Below are positions 24,420-37,437 of a stretch of DNA of 64,000 bases, piece by piece. How positions within the stretch are numbered: the stretch's first letter is position 1; each line of letters opens with the position of its first letter. The notes under the pieces are model-generated. The model was not told the origin of the DNA. It searched no databases and was given only the letters and a program-made list of their open reading frames with translations. The translations under genes were made by a program, and so were the position numbers. The DNA comes from Panax quinquefolius. Its lineage: Eukaryota; Streptophyta; Magnoliopsida; Apiales; Araliaceae. Location of the stretch: NCBI GenBank assembly GCA_020205615.1, contig CM035151.1, positions 16,656,322 through 16,720,321 on the forward strand, given 5' to 3'.

Positions 24420-27400
24420 GGTTGGTATCGAGCTTAGGGATATGATCCCGGCTAAGATGCGAGATAAGAACTAGAAGGGGAGAGGGGGAATTCTTCGCTA
24501 GTATGACCTACCTAAGTTTATTTGTTATTTAGTTGGTCGGTCAGAGTATAGGGATAATATTTGATATATTAATTAACCCTTGTGTTGTGGCAGTGTTTGG
24601 AAATGGCAGCTGAAAATATTCACAATGGAGTGAATGTGACCGTTGTGACACCTTTAATCACTAATCAGGTTAATGCAGTGTCCGAGAGAAACAAATTAGA
24701 GATATCCACGTAGTGAATGAAGAACTAATTGTTGCACAGAGCTAGTTGCAAGAGGTAGCGGTGAGAGTGAGGAAGAAGAGGAAGAAGAGGAACCTGAGGA
24801 GAATTAGTTAGAAGAAGTTTATGATTAAAACTTATAATCACAAAATCGTGTTCGTGAGCTAGAAGAACGAGTTGAAGAGCAAGCAAACGTCGTGGAACAA
24901 AGGGATACAACAATTCAAAATTGGGTTACCCGATATGTGATGCTCGAACAAAATCACGCTTTGGCGAGTGGTGTAAGATATTAAAGTTGGAATCGAGAAT
25001 TTAAAATCAAAGATCAACCGAAAGAAGAAACAAATGAGCGAAGGAGAATAGGCGATGCATGGGTAAAAGCCGCACAGCGTTGATAGTGTAGAAAAAGACG
25101 TCCGATCCAATAAAGCCAAAATAGATGAAATGGACTTTGCTTTTTGGACAGCAATTGGGAGAACCCAACATCGAATTCGGAATTACCCTGTGCATAGCGG
25201 TCAACCCGAATTCGATATGGATCGAAGAATAATGATTCAAATCATGGATCAGGAATGTGAAGAAGCACTTAAGGGTGGAATGTACCCTATAGTAAAGTCA
25301 AACTTCGGTAATTTAAAGAGAGGCGTTTGAGAGAAGCCCGAACGAAGTTATTACAGATGTAAATTAATTATAAATTATTTCAAGTCATACTTTATTCAAT
25401 ACAAGTTCTACCCACTCTTTTATTCTACCTAGTTGTGTTCAATGTTTAAATTTGACTCGGAAAAATTAGACTTTGATTTATCTATTGAAACTTCGTTGGG
25501 AGAAACCTTCGTTACCTCCAATTGTTTATTAATCTTGTTGTTTCAAATAAACACTTTCACGATCTTATCTCTTTGAAAATACTTACCTTTGAGGTAATTT
25601 TTGAAAATGATTGATTAACTACTTATTATTCTTTTTGTAAGGTTGTTAGCTTTCATATTCCTAACCAACTGTTATACTTAATTCAAAGTAACCAAAACCC
25701 TAAAGTTAATCTTTGTTATATCAAGCCATAAGTAAAGAGCTCCGATCCTTTTCGTTGTTGACTTCCTTGTGTGGAATGCGAAGCCGGACTTTACAGAGGC
25801 GACGTTGTGAATGACGATGACAAGTTGATAGGTATCATTGTGAGGTCTTATCTAGGTTAAAGGATAGAAGTCAGTTGGTATCAATGTAACGTCTTATCCA
25901 AGTCTTGGATAAGAGTAGTAGATTTTGAATGATATTTCTATCATTAATAAATTTCTTGACGTATTCTTGAAGATTTCCTAGCCTACCCTAGGCGTGAAAT
26001 TGAATTTTGTATTGACCCCAAAGACAAAAAACTCATTTCTTAAACCCAAATATTTCTTCAATTAAAAGGATCTGCTTATTTACGAGAATTATGATGAAAG
26101 TCATAATAAAAGCATTGGACTAATGAAAATCATGGGTATATGAAGTATTAGTAAGTGTTATGATGAGTTATGTGGTTATTATGTGAAAACATGAAAGTTT
26201 CTTAGAAATCACAAAGGGTTGAAAAATCGATTTTGGTAAAACGTAACATGAAATTCAATTAACCATATCTCCTATTATATTTTAAATTTTTGAGTGTGGT
26301 CAAGTCCTAGAGTTAGATCTATGAGTTTTGTAGCTTATCCAAGTGGAATCTTTGGAAAAGGTGTTGTAGATTTTCATGTGGATTTGAATTTAGCAAAAGA
26401 GTCCAAAGCGCAAATTACAAAAAACGCTCGCTTGCCAGAAACTTTAAGGGGCTGTTTCGGCCACTAAATTTATGTGAAAAATTCTGGACTTTTGGGACAT
26501 GAAAATATATGTTATAAAGTACCTGCTGTCCAAAATGAGCTCATTACGACTTAAAATGAACAAGTTATGACCATTTCAATATTTAGATTTTTTCGAAAAA
26601 ATGCTATAACTGGAGTTCTATAACTCCGATGATCATGATATTTAAACTGGAGGCTCACATTAACATTTGTAAGGTCCTGCCAAGATTTGGAAATTTTTGG
26701 AGTTAAACTTGAGGTAGCTAATTTCTTAAGGAATTAATTAGAAATTGATTTTTGAAAAATAGTAAATGAATTTTAAAATTCGAGAAAAATATATTTCCAT
26801 TATGGGACTATATTATGCTAAATCCCAGAAAAGAAATATTTTTGGGACTGATTTGGTATTTTCATGAAAATAGTTTAATTCTGAACATATGAGTTAAATA
26901 TGTTATGTGAAGTAACAAAGTTGAAAATAGGATTTTATGGCTAGAGAATCCTATATAGAGTATATGCATATTTTTTGATGAGGGATTTGATAATTGGTGA
27001 TGATATCTTATGAGTATGACATTTTTGAATGATTAAATGCATTATATGGTAAAGCGTAAACAATTGAGATAAATTGTTTATAAATTTAAGAAGTGATTAA
27101 AATATTGTTATAATATTAATGATATTAGATTATGAGATTATTAAGTGATTGATAACATGGGGATATTCTTGAATCCTGGATAAATTATATTATAAATGTT
27201 TAATATTTATCCTTTATCTCATTTAATTGATTCTTTATATCATTATCCTCATGATTATATTGTGTTGAAAGTCATACGTGGCTTACGTGAATAGATGGAC
27301 TTGGTATGATTATGACTGGGATTATTCGGTATAATCATGTAGTAATTGAAAACACGATTATCTTTGGCCGTAGTAGTCATGGATAATTTGTGGTCATTGA

Positions 27401-28014
27401 TACTAATGAATACACGATTATCTTTGGTAGTAGTCATGGATAATTTGTGGTCGTGATCTTAATGAATACGATTATCTTTGGTAGTAGTACATGGATAATT
27501 TGTGGTCGCGATACTAATGAATACACGATTATCTTTTGGTAGTAGTGCATGGATAATTTGTGGTCGTGATACTTAATGAATATCCTTGGCCTATAGTGCG
27601 AGGATGATTCGATGATATGGATTAATTATTGAAGTGAGTCTCGTGATGAAATATTAATTCATGGATGTGGTAAAAGTCATCTTCGTCAGTAGTGCATTGA
27701 TAGACTTGGTATGATTATGACGAAGATTATTCGGTATAATCATGATCAGTAATTGAAAACACGAATATCCTTCGGCAATAATGCATGGATAATTCGTGGT
27801 CGTGATACTTATTCGCTGCGTCTCAAAGATTATTAGTTTCTGGTTGTATATCTTTGGCTGTAGTGCAAAGATGAATTGTTAATGAATATCTTTGGTAGGA
27901 TTGCGAAGATGAATTTAATATTTTTAACGATAAAGGTATTCAAGGTATCCTCACCTCTTTATCATATCAGTGACGCACCTAATTTCGAGGCGAAATTTCA
28001 TAAGAATGGGAGGT
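24420..28014 (+). mobile_element. Internal region of non-autonomous LTR element, copy 2
   Basis: It has the same plan as copy 1. The PBS is followed by a gag N-terminal block starting at ATG 24603, which reads 36 residues (MAAENIHNGVNVTVVTP...) before a stop. In shifted frames come an acidic E-rich run, a coiled-coil block (ELEERVEEQ, VVEQRDTTIQNWVTRYV, 24850-24960) and a stretch with FDMDRRIMIQIMDQECEEAL (25215-25275). Protease remains are at 25330-25650 and the RT start at 25955-26045. Non-coding DNA and one 57-bp module (27345-27600, four units) follow, then the 3' LTR. The acidic and coiled-coil part is not a gag domain I can name. The Met at 24603 is chosen because copy 1 has it too. Confidence 0.82.
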
Positions 28015-29094
28015 TGTAAGACCCCGACTTTTATAAATAAAGATGAATTTTTTTAAATATTTTTTGAATATTATGGAATAAATTTGATATAATGTTATAG
28101 TTGTGGGTAATATTTATAAATTTTTCAAAGTAAGCAAGTTGTTATAAAATATTCGTTTGGTGGGGAATATTAAATGACGACTACTCAATCATTAGTGGGA
28201 CCCCTATTAACTAAGTATTGTCGTAGTTAGAAAAGCGACAAAATTATTTTTCTATAAAAAATAACTACAGAGGTGTTATTCTCATTAAAAGCTGTTGAAC
28301 TACCCGGTAGTAAAAGAACAACGATGTCTGGCGTAGTTGTATAAGAGTAGCACGATATTGATTATTGATGCTTACGTGAGTAGCTATGCTCAATTATTAC
28401 TACTGATAATTCTTTGCATATCTCTCTTATATTATTGATTCAATTATTGTCACGGTATCATCGTATAATATGTTATAGTATTAAATTATTAATTGAGACG
28501 ACAAGTTATAAATGATTAATAATTGTTGAAAGATTAAATATGTGTTGATTAAAAATAAAATAATTTGTGGTAATATTTACTCAATCCTGATGTATATAAA
28601 GAGTACATTATGAGGCGTTTGTGGTAAGTTTGATTATTTTATGGGGGCCCATATGTCATCATCTAAGAGTCCCTTCGCCAATAATAGTAATTACCTTTGT
28701 GAATAGTAATTACCTTCGTCGATAGTATTTACCTTCGTCGATAGTAATTACCTTTGTGAATAGTAATTACCTTTGTGAATAGTAATTACCTTCGTCGATA
28801 GTATTTACCTTCGTCGATAGTAATTACCTTCTTCAATAGTAATTACTTTCGTCGATAGTAATTACCTTCGTCGATAGTAATTACCTTTTTCGCAAATAGT
28901 AGTTGTCCCTTCAATATTACCAAGAGTTAATCGCTTTCTTGATTGTTCCAAGGGTTAATTACCCTTCGCAAATAGTAGTTGTCTCTTGATATTACCAAAA
29001 GTCATTTTGATAGCCCGTTATGACCAAGAGCCATCTATAAATAGAAAGCTCTTCTAAGGTAGGGAATATGATTATGACCATGGGTGATTGAGTA
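28015..29094 (+). mobile_element. 3' LTR of copy 2, internally deleted and truncated
   Basis: It starts TGTAAGACCCCG after the tract AAGAATGGGAGG. U3, the 19-bp array (28680-28895) and a TATA box (29036-29044) are present. At about 29068 (GGTAGGGAATATG) the sequence jumps roughly 900 bp ahead to ATTATGACCATGGGTG and stops at GAGTATA. Unrelated DNA follows. Confidence 0.75.
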
Positions 29095-31709
29095 TATATA
29101 AAAAATTAGGATGTTTATGATTTTGATTACATTTTTTAGTATAATAGATTAGCGTTGTTTTTATGCAATGTTAAATAAAAAAAATATAATTATATTTATT
29201 ACTACCTCTATCTTGTAAAAAATTTCTTTTAATATATTTTTTCTTTTTTTGAGTAACAACATTTGTCATTTTTTTGTAAATAATTATGTTTAAGTGTGTG
29301 TCTTACATTTAGTTTAATATATGAAAAAAATAATTAATATAATTTTTAATACTTTTTTATATGAGTAATAAAATTCGTTTAAATTGTAATAATAAGTTTG
29401 TTTACGTAAATTTTAATATTTGAAAAAAAATTATTATTATTTTATTGCGTTAATTTGTAATTTTATGGGTATTAACATTATACTTTTTAATTACAAAAAA
29501 ATATATTTGAATATATATCACATAAATTTTAATATTTGAGAAATTTAATTATTAAAAATTGTATGACTTTATTTTCATGAAAAATAAATATTTATTATTT
29601 TTTGACTTTTATGTTATTTATTGCACAATTTCATAATTTAATTAATTAGATCAAGTAAAGTAAAAATTATGATATATAAATTTATATTTAGTGGAGAAAT
29701 TAAACATTATAACTTGAAGGGTGTATTAGATATTATATTAAAAATATTTTTAAATATTAGTTGGTCAACCACACTAGGGGTAGTGAATGTTACATATTGT
29801 AGACTAGAGAGGTACTGACTACTACTTGAAAAATTAGAAGAATAGTGAGTGTTATTATAATTATCTACAAAGTGTCAGCGTATTTTATTCTATCATAAAA
29901 CACAAATAAATATTCTCTCCCTCCATGAGTAAAAGGTGATTAGGTCAGAAGTATCTAGCACATACAAATTATGTATTTGTGGCACTAATTTTTCACAAGT
30001 TAAACTATTCGTCTTACTCCATTGTGCCTTTTTAAATGTTGTTTTAGAAAAATATTTTTATCTTTTAATATTTATCAATTTTAATTAAACACTAATTGTT
30101 TAATTTTTAATATTACCCTAAGTATTAAATACTCCCTTCGTCCCTTAATGTCAATAATTTTAGATAAGTGTTTTTGTTTCGTAATATTTGTCGTTTGAGA
30201 ACTTTAAGTAAATATTAATTGCCTAGTTTCTAATATTATCTCAAGTATTAAATATAATTTGGGTTTTCTCACTATTTTTTGTCAAATAAATATTACTCTT
30301 TTACCCAAAATCTTTATAACCATGTATAATTAGTTTACTTTGTAAAAGACGGAACACAAAAAATATACACATACAAAAATTAATACATACTCAATCATCA
30401 ATACATATACAACCACTAAAACATCAAACTAGTCGCTACTAATTTATAAAAATTTCGGCAAAATTAAAGATATCTTAAAAAATCTAAATGTGTACAAAAC
30501 TTACCATCATCCGTACATATCCAAACCTAAAAATGACATTACCCGGCTCATTTACGTAACAAACAAGGTTGAAACACCAACAATGCCAAATTACTGCAGC
30601 TCCACTACTCCATTTTCCCAATCAAATGAAGGATAACGTTAATTTCAAAGCATGGGTTAGTTCAATCAAAGGGCCGCCCCTGCAATAATCCATGTTTATC
30701 TTCAAATGAAGAACAACCTTAATTCAACATTATCCTAAACAAAAATTTCGGGTAAGTCGAGATTTTCCCTTCATGAATCTTTGTTTATTCGTCTTGTTCT
30801 ATAACGTATGTTCAGATTTTTTACGTGATCAGTTTTCTCATTACTTTGGCATCAGATTAGTTTCTTGTATCATGTCATCTATCTGTTTGATACAATTACA
30901 TATGACTAAATATGTATGGGGAATTGTTGATTACAGAATGTTTATGTTAGAGAAAATTTTAATATTTGAACTAGATTTGTAAGGAGGCTACTAGCCAGCA
31001 AAGATATCAGCTTTTTGAAGCTATGGGCTTCCTGATCAAATAAATCTGACTATTTTCAAATGGGAAGTACTTTATAGATCATATTCATCATCATTCATTC
31101 AACAATACTACAATCTGTTAAACACAAAAAATAGCTTATGAAAATGAAAAATTGGTGAACTCCAATATATCTTTGTACTTTGATTTGGTTTCTATCTTAT
31201 GTACATGTTCTTCAAGTTGTTCCATTTGAGAAAGCTGTGAAAGATTAGAATAGACACAGAACAATTGGAACAAGGGATTGACACATGTAGTCCATGTCCG
31301 TTTAATGTCCCTTACCAAAATGGTTTGCTAAATGACCTCCAGGATATATGTCAAACCTATATATTCTTAGTGATGGCAACTCACTCTGCTTTGTAAAGGT
31401 TGATAAGAGGAAGAAGATGAAGAATGCTCAGTTACCTGAAATTGGGTCAATATATGTTGCCTTTGTAAAGGTTGATAAGAGGAAGAAGATGAAAAATGCG
31501 GGACTTAAAAGGAAATAGTTTTTTCAAACAACAATGCACCTTTTCATATACCCCACTTTGGATACAATTAAAATACAATATATAATTTCTACTTGAATCA
31601 TATATTGTTCTCTCTAAATCTTCTTATTATAGATTATCAAATGCACTTGTAATTTTATTTAAATTAAATCAATTAATGGGTTTAAATTAAACCCAAAATT
31701 GATTAAAAT
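29095..31709. other. Non-coding AT-rich interval
   Basis: No gene is visible. Features worth noting are a Stowaway-like terminus CTCCCTTCGTCCC at about 30130-30143 without a clear partner (30350, AGACGGAAC, is weak) and a 35-bp direct duplication containing GTAAAGGTTGATAAGAGGAA at about 31393 and 31461. A likely poly(A) signal for the Ca2+-ATPase on the minus strand is at 31654-31659 (TTTATT on the plus strand). Confidence 0.5.
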
Positions 31710-34700
31710 TCATAAAAGAAAAGATGCCTTTAACAAGCTGGAAAGTGGTTTCTCAGGAACAGGGATGGACTTTACCAGCCAACCGATAGGCCAAGATATA
31801 GCAGCGATTACAATACATGCTCCCCATTGTCCCCAATTCAGCCTCTCTGTATCTGCAAACTTCTTCAGAAATTCCACCATCACCACTTGAAGAATGATGG
31901 TTATCCCAATAATTCCCAGAAACAACTTGTTTTTATGAATTCCAGCGAAAACATTTTTCTTCTCAAGCTTCCTTGCATTGAATTCATTAAAAACCTGGCA
32001 GAGTACAAAAGTATTGAAGATCAAAGTATCTTTTACCTTCTCCCTAACATTAAAGATCTCTTCACCTTTGAACTGTAAGCTCAAGAGGATGACTATCTGA
32101 TACAAGGCTTGAGCCATTAGGTTCCTCCACATAATGTTGCTGATAAGTGGCTCTGTGCGTCCCACAGGCCGCTTCTTCATTAGCTCATCCGTAGGCTGCT
32201 CAGTGGTGAGAGCAAGAGCGCCCAATGTGTCCATAATGAGATTTACCCATAATAGCTGGACTGCCGTTAATGGCATTTCACCAGCTGAAACTGCTGCCAC
32301 GAAGTTGATTACAAGAGCTGCCACGTTAACTGTTAGCTGGAACTGAATGAATTTCTGGATGTTGTTGTAGACACACCTTCCCCATCTCAAAACAGTGGCA
32401 ACAGATGCAAAATTATCATCCAAGATTACTATGTCTGAGCTCTGTTTTGCAACTTCAGTGCCCTGGATCCCCATTGAAAGACCTATATCAGCTTCTTTTA
32501 GTGCTGGGGCATCATTTGTGCCATCACCAGTGACTGCAACCACATGTCCTTTCTGTTTGAGGCATTGTACCATTAGAAGTTTGTCAAAAGGAGAGGATCT
32601 TGCCATCACACAGATTCTATCAACTTTCTCCATTCGCTCCTCTGGGGTATAGTTCCGAAATTCCACACCCTCGACCACTGCCCCGCTATTCATGTCTTGA
32701 TCAGGCCCAAGTATCCCACATTCAGTGGCTATAGCTCTCGCAGTGAAAACGTTATCGTCGGTTATCATTTTTACGTTCACTCCAGCATATTGACAATCTT
32801 GGACAGCTTTTCTCACACCAGGACGACATGGATCCTTTATACCTACCAGTCCCAAAAAGGTCAAGCCTTTGTCTTCTATATTTTGGTGTGCTTTTCCATC
32901 TTCATGCTCCTCTGCTGACACTTGTTTATGTGCAAAAGCAATGCATCGTAGGCTACTTGCAGCCATACCTTGAATCATTTGGTCGAATTTCTCTCTTTCA
33001 GTATCATTCAAAGCTTTAATATTTCCAAAAGAGTCGTAATAGTGGGAGCAGATAGCTAATATCATCTCTGCAGCTCCTTTCCAGTGCACATGGATTGTGT
33101 TGTCCTCATTTTTCTTCATTAATATCCCACTTCTCTTCTTCTCTGAATTGAATGCTTCCACATACAGAAGATTAGAACTCCGTTTCAGTTCCTCCGTATC
33201 AATACTCAATTCCAGGACAGCCCAAGAAAGAATTGCTTTTTTCTGTAGGACTACCTGAGAACTCGAAGTTAGATCCCAAAGTGGACTTGTAAACACTGCC
33301 AGTTGTGTTCAGACCGACTCCTTGGTGGAGCAACTCAAGAACATTGGAAGCAATGGAGGTGACACTTCTTTCTTCCATACATTCTTGGCCAAGCCAAAAT
33401 TTTATCACCTTCATTTGATTCAGCGTGAGGGTGCCTGTTTTATCTGTACAAATGGTGGTGGCAGAGCCCATTGTCTCACAGGCAGAAAGTTTCCTGACCA
33501 AAGCCTGATCGCCCATCATTTTCTTCATTGAATAAGCAAGTGTAAGTGTGACTGCCAATGGCAAGCCTTCAGGAATTGCAACGACTACAATTGTAACTGC
33601 ATCAGCAATGATTCCGACTACAGCATTGATCACATCATCAGCCTTTGTCTTGCTCCCATTGAACTCTTTTTTTCCATTATCATCTTTTGTATTCCCTGCG
33701 AAATAACGAACTAACAACACCACAAGTACGAGTAAAGCGACCGACAAACCAACCTTACCTATTGATGATGTTAGCTTATTGAGCCGAGCTTGGAGAGGTG
33801 TTTGATCATTAGAATTGCTAGTGATTGTGCTCATCATCTCCCCCCATGTTGTGTTCATCCCTACGGAGGTGACAATCATTCGAGCATATCCATCAGCTAC
33901 CTTGGTGCCAGAATAAAAAAATGGATTTTCCTTGAGATTAACTTCAACGTGGTCACTTTCTCCTGTCATGCTAGATTCATCCACTTGTAATGAGTGGCCA
34001 TCCAAAAACAGTCCGTCAGCAGGCACTTGATCTCCAATCTTCAAGCAAACAACATCTCCAACCAAAATGTCGAATACTGAAATTTGTTGCCGCCTCCCAT
34101 TTCTTACAACTTCAACTTGAATATTGTTGCTGACTTTAGACAATTTGTCAAATTGTTTGTCTTGCCTGAAGTTACTTATAGCTGAAACAGAAATGACAAG
34201 AAAGACTGCTATGAATATGCTTCCACCATCATACCACCCTTCTTCAGGTCCATCTTCTTTCATGCCAAAACCAAGAGAAAGTCCAGCACATAGTAGGAGA
34301 ATGAGAATGGTTGGATCTTTTAAAGCTTCCCAAACAAAGTGGAAGAAATAATTTGTAGGGGGCTTTGGATACGTATTTGTGCCAAATGCTTCACATCGAT
34401 GTGAAATATCTTCAGGATCAGCATTTATGCCATGCTCAATGTCCGTTTTGAGAGCTGAAGCTAAACCTTCAACTCCATTACATTCAACAAGCTGGTCTAC
34501 ATTTTTCAGCTTGACGAGTTGCGTAAGGCTTGACTGATCAATGTTGGGGAAAAACTGGTGTTTTTCATCTACATTGATAACTATGCTATCGAATGGCACG
34601 ATGGGTGAAACTTTGGCCTCGTAATTATTTTTTGCAAAAGTTTTCTTGAAGTGAGAAAACAAGGCTCTTGAGCAATAGATTGTTACGAAAGCCTTGTGCC

Positions 34701-34788
34701 ATCTCTTTTTGTTATGCTGACTTATGGTGATGGAGACTTCAACTAAAGACTCCATGCGGTGCAAGTTTGCATACAATATAGTAGACAT
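31710..34788 (-). CDS. ACA12/13-like: Plasma-membrane-type Ca2+-transporting ATPase (ACA12/ACA13-like), one frameshift
   Basis: This is a P-type IIB ATPase that pumps Ca2+ out of the cytosol using ATP, controlled by calmodulin at its N-terminus. The reading gives about 1,025 residues in one exon, the family length, and Arabidopsis ACA12 and ACA13 are also intronless. Visible parts (residues) are: basic Trp-containing N-terminal helix, likely the calmodulin-binding autoinhibitor (24-49); M1-M2 (about 150-205); TGES actuator loop (275-278); PEGLP in M4 (406-410); CTDKTGT with the phosphorylated Asp449; KGAAE nucleotide-binding motif (570-574); GIKDP (651-655); TGDGTNDAPA hinge (753-762); then M5-M10. 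The start is Met at 34788 (MSTILYANLHRMES); a longer in-frame extension to 34893 looks untranslated. A run of six A (plus-strand T at 33237-33242) shifts the frame after SGSPTEK (residue 517); removing one base restores the family sequence. Residues 676-679 read TDDN where P-type pumps have TGDN. It is either a recent pseudogene or an intact gene with a sequencing error. Confidence 0.93.
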
Positions 34789-37109
34789 ACTTTTAGAACT
34801 AAGAAATGCAGAATATGATAATTTGAATACAGTATTTAACAAAAGCAGAGGCAAAAAATTAAAAAACCAATATGTAGGCTTCTGATATCCCAAATGTCAA
34901 TGTCGAAATATATGATTATAGTCTATATTGGAACTGAGGCAGGAGTGAATATATGGAGGAAAGGAAGTCTCACAAGATAACATGCAATTGGACGAGATAG
35001 ATTGCTTTTGTTTTATGGTTATATCAACTGCTAATGCATTTACAAGTGCATATCTGACAAGAAATATGCACCATCCATGTCATATTGATTTGTCATCTGA
35101 CGTGCAAATTGATGCCTTATAGGTCCCGCAGCTGGATTGTGGCCGCAATAGAGGATCAAATCAAGCATCATATGGCAAGCTTCCAGGTTGTTTCTTTACA
35201 AGAAGATAAAATTAACGACGCATGGAAATTTTTGGCCAGTACAACAAATATTAACGCTTTAGATAATGGTGCATGTGTCATGTGCTCATGTACTCATGTA
35301 CTCGTGTGTGTGTGTATGTAAAGTACCTGGAAAAGTTGTTACTTTTTGTTCTTCCTAATAATAACTAACCTTACTTGACTTTGAAACGTTGGTCTGAAAT
35401 CAGTTTTAATTTAAACTTTGCGATTAAGTAATTTTTTGCAACGAATATATTTTACTTGTTAAATTCCTATGTTAAATCAGATGATCACATCACATTTTTG
35501 GATATATATAGACATTGCTTGCACAAAAGGGTATGAGAAGCTGTGGAATTTATACAACATTTACTTTTTAATTGCCACCCATTCCAACATGCATCCATCC
35601 TATACTTTCCTTGTAGGTTAAGGAAATTCGAATTATGGTACATTTATAGTTGTCACGGCGTCAAGGCGAGCGTCCGCTATGGTGTCAAGTTGTTAACAAT
35701 GTGTAATTTATACATTATTTATTTTATTTTAAAAGTATATTGCACAATTAAAATTTTATATATACTAAAACCCAAAACATAATAACTAACACTATAAAAA
35801 AGTCTCAACTCTCTACTCTGTTTCTAGTCATAGCTCAAGCAAAGTTATCAACCACGAAATCATTTCTGTTTCCCTCACGAGCATTACTCTCATTCAAAAG
35901 AGTAGGGTCATGGGTTAAGTAAGGTCATGAGTTGAGTTACTTGGATAATTGAAAAAGTTTATGGGTTATGATGGGTCATGTTAAAAAATTATTTAATCAC
36001 TTAACTTAGATCCGCTACTAATGTGTGAACCTTGACAGCTTGACATCCAAGACTTTACTTTGGCCTTCTCCAACACCAGAACACTTAATCGTCGCCAGAC
36101 AACTATGTAACATTTTTCTTGTTAACATAGATGAAAATTTGATTAAGTTACATTAATTGCCAAAAAAATGGTTGAATTAGTATTCTGTTTGTAAGTCTAT
36201 TTCGAGTCAACAACAATTTGGAAAAACTAGTTACATAGTTTCCTAGCAAGAGAGATGATAAGCGTACGTAGGAAGACTATTGGGACCCGATCACGTAAGC
36301 TGATAAACGTAGGGTCGGTGACGTAGATCAAGCGGACTAACGCCTAATGGGGTCTATAGGAGTCCTTAAATCTGATTAAAATCTTAAATTAGTAAAAAAA
36401 ACAACTATATTTTGGTATGTTAATGTTTTTCATTTTCATTTTAATAAGTTAATTTACCAAATGCTAAAATTTAAATTAATATGAATTAGTTATGCTTTTA
36501 AAATAAAAAATTATTTTATTAGTAATACTTTTAAGTTAAAATTCGCAATCATCAATATTATATTGAGTAAAATGACATGCATGCATATTAATATTTGATT
36601 AAAGAATATAACAAATTAATATGAACTAAAGGCGGCCCCGCTCAATTCAGGGGAAGTGGACAAGGTCCAATTGTGACAAAATATTACATTTAATGAAATA
36701 ATAATTTTTATTAAAAATAATTATTTTGTTGGTACTCTCGTTTAAAATAATGTTTATGTCGTTAAATATTAAAAAAAATTAGGTAAAAGATATAACGAAG
36801 AAAAAAATATAACTACTCTCGTGTTTTATGTTGTGTTTATATTCTTCAATCTCTCATTCTCCTTCTACATTAATTACTATATTTATTTTTTTAATATATT
36901 TTTAATCAACAGAAAAACAATGAGAGGTCTGGTGTCAAGTTGGCATACCTCTTGCTTAAAATATAAAAATTCAAAATTGATAAAAATTGACTTCAACAAA
37001 GAGTAAATGACTCGAGAACAATTTGTAGTAGAACTTTATTTCGAATATAGGCATAAACTATAGGTTGGGAGGGTAGAACTAGTTGACCAACTTATTGCTA
37101 CAAGTCTAT
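34789..37109. other. Upstream interval of the Ca2+-ATPase, no gene seen
   Basis: The first few hundred bases should hold the ATPase promoter. An AT-rich stretch near 34900-34915 could supply a TATA element on the minus strand, but nothing decisive is seen. The rest is AT-rich with short open frames lacking recognisable protein features. A GC-richer patch at 36280-36365 is also unassigned. Confidence 0.4.
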
Positions 37110-37428
37110 CAGAAAATCTAGGGGGACTGGGATTTTCTGACCAGAGTAGTGATCGGTTGAATTTTTTTTTGTTTTTTTGTTTTTAACTATAAAATAATTA
37201 ATGTAATTTATTAGAACTGAAATTTTTATAAAATACAGTGATTTATGTGTCATTTGGAGACTGTATAACCCTATTTTTTACATGTATCTAAATGACACCT
37301 AAATTATTGCATTTTATAAATATTTCAGTTCCAATAAATCACATTAATTATTTTGTAGTCAAAAACAAAAAAAAAATCCGACCAGTCACTACCCCGGTCG
37401 AAAACCCCGATCCCCCTAAAAGTACTCA
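37110..37428. mobile_element. Small inverted-repeat element (MULE-type MITE)
   Basis: The arms of about 145 bp pair across a short centre: TAGGGGGACTGGGATTTTC on the left against TAGGGGGATCGGGGTTTTC read from the right, then ATAATTAATGTAATTTATT and GTGTCATTT in both. The 9-bp sequence CAAGTCTAT lies on each side (37101-37109 and 37429-37437), the target-duplication length of Mutator-like elements. There is no coding capacity. Confidence 0.75.
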
Positions 37429-37437
37429 CAAGTCTAT

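Noticed and set aside
30130..30350. Stowaway MITE from the terminus CTCCCTTCGTCCC
   Set aside because: The opposite terminus is not convincing, so only the left motif is noted within the interval annotation.
31827..34351. Plus-strand frames over the Ca2+-ATPase
   Set aside because: They are shadows of the minus-strand gene, which has full family motifs.
36280..36365. GC-richer patch near 36.3 kb as a possible RNA gene
   Set aside because: No tRNA or other RNA fold or box elements could be made out by eye.
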